Assembly: GCA_016098155.1 (NCBI GenBank)
Contig: JAAAJB010000179.1
Coordinates: forward strand, 1 to 56,909
Direction of reading: 5' to 3'
Origin: Actinomortierella ambigua
Taxonomy: Eukaryota; Mortierellomycota; Mortierellomycetes; Mortierellales; Mortierellaceae
Length of the DNA stretch: 56,909 nucleotides
Part shown: one piece after another, positions 53,201-56,909 of the stretch
Position numbering within the stretch: position 1 is the first letter of the stretch
How the letters are laid out: every line of letters starts with the position of its first letter
The notes under the pieces: model-generated
The model's input: the letters and a program-made list of their open reading frames with translations, nothing else
Told to the model about the DNA's origin: nothing
The model's database searches: none
Translations under genes and position numbers: made by a program

Positions 53201-53813
53201 ACATGCACCCACCACATCTGGAGGCGCTCATGCATGGGCAACAGACCCTGCATGGTGGTCTCAGTCACACTATACTAGTTTTGCAGATTACGTCGAAAGG
53301 CAGTATGCAGGTGGAGGAAGCATGGCGGTAGCACAAGGCGCTGTGCATTCTGACGATCCGTATGATGGCGATGACATGATGGGTGGAGTCGCAGATGACG
53401 AGAATCAAGACACTGTGGGTCCTTCGCAGTTCCATCTTGGCTCGCAGAGCAATAGCAATAATGTGATCGATGTTGACGCAGGCATTCCCAAGAGCCTGAT
53501 CCTCGATCACCAGCAACGGGCGAGGCAATCCAAGCTACAGTGGCGTGTCCGCAAGTCCGCCGAGGGCACAGAATGGATCGAGGACGAGGACGAAAATCAA
53601 AGTACTTTGCGCCAGGGATACGGGGTGGCAGTACATGAGTATGGACATGGACAGCAACATCAACAGCAGCAGCAGCAGCAGCACCAACAACAGCTGTTGT
53701 GGCATGATTCTCGTCATGGAGCAGCCGACTCCGACAAGTCCAGGCGCCCACCGGCGCATCATGCTCGCCATATTGCCCAAACAGGGTCAAGCGAGCATCC
53801 AATAGAGCAGTGA
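49635..53813 (+). CDS. far11: STRIPAK subunit Far11 / STRIP1-like (N1221 and DUF3402)
   Basis: 1230 residues from five exons: 49635-49718, 49809-50185, 50336-50454, 50577-51454, 51579-53813. Phases match across all joins; the fourth exon joins as KDVASLEPSLSVFLYDQ and the fifth as HIYKETVPRMAQIQ. Far11/STRIP proteins scaffold the STRIPAK phosphatase-kinase complex, which in fungi controls cell fusion and hyphal growth. Family blocks: YDDMDTLRGEIDEFFSY (N1221 start, near 38), YPLKKVLLLLWKALRTTLGG (near 215-235), ILLLQLQHFKIYHVMAFEYV (near 580-600), RRNMFTIIHLLRVLQKLTKR (near 675), RYVYKTLKSQVSFLGRKWR (near 735). Beyond the DUF3402 end (EDNYEDWLEAEVF) there is a 300-residue acidic, Gly/Gln-rich tail not usual in the family. 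Exon 2 is followed at once by a (TC)n tract in the intron. Confidence 0.92.
50191..50233. repeat. (TC)n microsatellite at the 5' end of an intron
   Basis: About 21 TC units begin right after the GTATG donor of intron 2 of the Far11/STRIP gene and end in TCTATCTA plus a T run. Confidence 0.95.
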
Positions 53814-54332
53814 GAACTTTCTTGGTTGCATCTGATAAGAATAAAGCAGGTTTCTGGGCCGGTTTGATTCGTGTGTTCGATCAGCAATACGTATAGTGCG
53901 CCGATCGGGTTGCCCATTTCCAGATCTGATAAACCAGTTGCGATACATAAAGAGAGAAAAGAAAAGCTACCCACGAGGTAGGACAATTGTTTGGTCACTG
54001 CTGTGGTATCTTTATTCTGTGAAAATACTTTTCCCAGAGATGCAAAGCGTGTCTGTGTTCGTGTGTGGAATGCGGACCTTCAACCGTGGGCGTAAAAACG
54101 AAGGACCGCTCGTCATCAACAACGAGACTAGCCAGAATAGACAGAAAGATACGTATCTAAAGTATTTGAGAGCCACTGGATGGGAAAGAGAAGTATGAAG
54201 ACGAGGGCTCGTGTTTTGAGTGTCACAGCAAGAGAGAAGAGCACCCATGCCATGCGTCTGACTTGGGAATAAGAGCAGAGATGAATTCGTCTGTGGAAAG
54301 TATTCCTCTCAATCTCCTCCACAATCATTCCA
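53814..54332. other. Intergenic between tandem plus-strand genes
   Basis: An AATAAA at about 53840 may be the polyadenylation signal of the Far11/STRIP gene. No gene is recognised in the rest, which leads into the promoter of the M13 peptidase gene. Confidence 0.5.
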
Positions 54333-54342
54333 CATAAAAACC
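54333..54342 (+). promoter_or_regulatory. TATA-like box of the M13 peptidase gene
   Basis: CATAAAAACC lies 144 bases upstream of the start at 54477 and is followed by a CT-rich leader. Confidence 0.5.
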
Positions 54343-54476
54343 CTTGGTAACTTGCACCTGCAACTTTTTCAACTCGCTTTTCCCCTTCCTCCTTCCCCCC
54401 CTCCTCCCGTTCTCCCTGCCCCCCTTCTTTGGCTGCGACGTTTAGCAGCTCCCTTCCTTTTACACCCCTGTAACTT

Positions 54477-56846
54477 ATGAACATGACCAAACGCCAGACG
54501 TTGTCTCATCTGCTGGTGGCCATGTGCATTGGTCTCCCACTGCAGTGGTCCGTCGAAGCAGCCCCCGCCTCCACTGGTGTATGTCAAATAAAGACGGGCC
54601 AAAATCTTAATGCAGAGAGAGTATTAATGAGCTTCCTCTCACTGACAACCTCAACCTCTATGCTACGGATTCGACGAAATTTTAGAGTGGTGCAGCGACT
54701 TGCAGTACACCTTACTGTGACAAGGCAGCCAAAGCGATTCTTCGAGACCTTCAAACAACTGCTGATCCGTGTGTCGACTTTTCTCAGTTTGCATGTAAGG
54801 AACTTTTGGGTGTGACGCTTACCTCACTTCTGGGAGCGGGGATTATGTGGTTGGTGTACTTTCCCGGGACAAAAATAAAACCATGGCACTTTCTGATGCA
54901 ACTCCCGTCTGCCCATTTTCTCAGGTGGAGGATACTACGAGCGTGTAAAGCTCAAGGCAGGCGAGTCAAAGGCAAGCTATCTCTTGGACATTGCAAGCCA
55001 GAACGATGTAGGTTGATCCAATATTGTACTACGTACCACCCATGTGTATCCTTCCCTCGCCCATCGATCTCCGGTACACTTTTCTGCATGCACGAGCTGC
55101 TTGTGTTTCACGCTCCACTAGATAAATTTCCTATCCAAATTTATGAGTTATCCATCGTGGCATCGCTCTCATGATTACCCAATGTTCTCTCTCTCTCTTA
55201 CCCCCATACATTTCAATACACAGGAAACGTTGCACTCGTTCTTAGTCTCCAATAAGAAAAATGACCGGTTCCTGACACGGGGTGACCCAGCTGCAGTGCG
55301 TGCGCTCAAGAAGGTGCAGTCCTTCTACGGTTCCTGTGTCAATGAGCGTCGTCTCACGCACGCTGGCCCTGAACCCCTGCAAGCAGAGCTGGCCAAGTTG
55401 ACAAAGATGCTCTTGCCACCAGCCGGTCTTAGCCAGCACACCAACGACACAAAGAAGGTTGCTCTCTCAAAGTTGCTCGGATACAACATGCGACACGGAC
55501 TGGAAAACCCTTTCAACTTTGAGATGTGGGACAACCCCAACATTCCCGGCTACCGTATTCTGGCGTTGCAGCAGAATGGCAAGGGCCTGAAGGAGGACGA
55601 ATATTACAATGCAGACGAGCTCATGCGGATGTACACACGAGTCATTGGCAGGATGCTGTACATGATCGAGGGAGGCGACAAGAAGAAGGGTGGAAGCAAA
55701 CGCAGGCCCACTGGCTCGATTCCCGACCGCTTCATGCAGCTCGCGTCGGACGTTGCCTACTTTGAGCAGATCTTGGCTGGTGCCGAGGTGACGAAGGCGC
55801 CCCAGAACGAGAAGGCTCCAGCAAGGTCCAGTCTCCACAACAAGGCGGCACAAGCCCGCGATCGACAGCAACGACACCGTCACCTGGCACGTCGTCAAGA
55901 TGAGGAGGTAGTCGAGGAGTTGCCAGATGACCACATTGAGTGGGACACGATCGATGATCTGAATGAGGCCATGCCAGCACTGGATTGGAACCTGATTTTC
56001 AAGACCGCCTTTCCTGCCGACGTCCCTATCCCCACTGAACTCAACATGCTTTGGTCGTTCTATCTCAAACGTCTCAACCGCGCTTTCACCGAATCGTCGA
56101 TGGAGACGATCCGCAACTACTTTGCATGGACCATGATCCGCACCCTGGGCACGGAATTGGCGGAGCCGTACCGCCGACCACTGATTGCGCTGGAGAACTT
56201 TATGCCAGGCGGTGACAAGAAGTTACAGAAGCGTCAAGAGACCCGCAGCCTGGCCTGCGTCGACCTTGTAAACGGGTACATTGGCCAACTGGCCGGTCAT
56301 TTCTTCGTCAAGTCCATCTTCCCCGAGCCAGCGCAGGACAACTTCCAGGACATGGTGACGTCGATCCGGTGGACGTTTGAGAAGGCACTTTGGGAGTACG
56401 ACTGGCTGGACAACGAGACACGCGAGAACGCCATTCGTAAGCTCAAGGCGATCGTGTCCAAGCTGGGCTTCTCGCACGAGCACCCGAACGTGGGGTCATC
56501 GCATGCGATCGACCAATGGTATCAGGACCTGACCCTGCACAAGAACGATCATTTCGGCAATATCATGCGCTCTCGACAGTGGCGCGCCGAGCAGTTCTTG
56601 CGTGAGCTGCCCCGCCCCGTCAACCGCCTCTCGACCTCGTCCATCCCCCAGATCGCCAACGGCTTCTTTAACCCGACCGGTAATGCGATCGAGATCTTGG
56701 CAGGCATCTTGCGCGAGCCCTTCTTCCACCCGGACGCCCCCGAGTATCTCAACTTTGCCGGTATCGGCACTGTCGCCGCCCATGAGATTGGACATGGCTT
56801 TGATAACAATGGGCGGGTTTATGATGAGAACGGTCTCATGCGCGAT
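54477..56846 (+). CDS. M13 metallopeptidase (neprilysin/endothelin-converting-enzyme-like), 3' end missing
   Basis: Four exons are visible: 54477-54578, 54686-54794, 54925-55007, 55224-56846; they encode 639 residues before the donor GTAAGT at 56847. The window ends before the last exon or exons (about 100-120 residues expected). M13 enzymes are zinc ectopeptidases cutting short peptides. A signal peptide (HLLVAMCIGLPLQW) leads to the Cys-rich start of the family (TCSTPYCDKAAK, DPCVDFSQFACGGYYE). The zinc motif HEIGH is at 618-622 within AAHEIGHGFDNNGR. The substrate-binding Asn-Ala-Tyr/Phe-Tyr motif is changed to NGFF (577-580). The third zinc ligand (Glu in ExxxD) lies in the missing part. 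A basic insert (KAAQARDRQQRHRHLARRQ) occurs in the middle. The protein is probably secreted, as no membrane anchor follows the signal. Confidence 0.92.
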
Positions 56847-56854
56847 GTAAGTTT

Positions 56855-56858
<4 letters not shown>

Positions 56859-56909
<51 letters not shown>
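56859..56909. repeat. (AG)n microsatellite reaching the end of the window
   Basis: About 25 AG units inside the fourth intron of the M13 gene, starting 12 bases after the donor site and running to the last base. The window stops inside the tract, which suggests an assembly break at the repeat. Confidence 0.95.

Overview
The window reads as nuclear DNA of a filamentous fungus, most likely an early-diverging lineage such as Mucoromycota/Mortierellomycotina (inference). It has intron-split protein genes with GTATGT/GTAAGT donors and short introns (mostly 100-170 nt). TATA-like boxes and pyrimidine-rich leaders precede many start codons, dinucleotide microsatellites are frequent, and several proteins are rich in Gln, Ser, Thr or Asn-Pro. 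A GPI-anchored CotH-type protein, a Kre9/Knh1-type wall protein, a STRIPAK subunit and an Argonaute fit this placement. No rRNA, tRNA or CRISPR was recognised. All exon joins below were worked out by hand from splice sites and reading-frame continuity.

Layout. Positions 1-7300 are repeat-derived and gene-poor. They hold A-rich low-complexity DNA, then two damaged non-LTR retrotransposon (LINE) fragments fused tail to tail as an inverted repeat centred near 3017, then about 3.4 kb without a convincing gene. From 7.7 kb on the window is gene-dense: a Pro-Asn-repeat single-pass membrane protein (+), a GH89 alpha-N-acetylglucosaminidase (+), a HAD/Cof-type phosphatase (+), a Gln-rich HAPSTR1/DUF4588-like protein (-), a CotH-kinase-family GPI protein (-), a four-TM protein (-), uridine phosphorylase (+), the recombination factor Swi5 (+), two tandem concentrative nucleoside transporters (+), a complete catalytic-type Argonaute (-), a glyoxal-oxidase-type copper radical oxidase (+), a YIPF6-type Golgi protein (+), a Kre9-like GPI protein (+), an unrecognised Gln-rich coiled-coil protein (-), a Far11/STRIP subunit of STRIPAK (+), and the first four exons of an M13 (neprilysin-like) metallopeptidase (+) that runs off the right end inside an (AG)n tract.

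Functional links. Uridine phosphorylase and two CNT nucleoside transporters lie within 12 kb on one strand and look like a nucleoside uptake and salvage neighbourhood. Secreted or wall-associated products (GH89, CotH-type, copper oxidase, Kre9-like, M13) are over-represented. The LINE inverted repeat could, if transcribed, give a long hairpin RNA, and a catalytically intact Argonaute lies about 32 kb away; any link between them is speculation.
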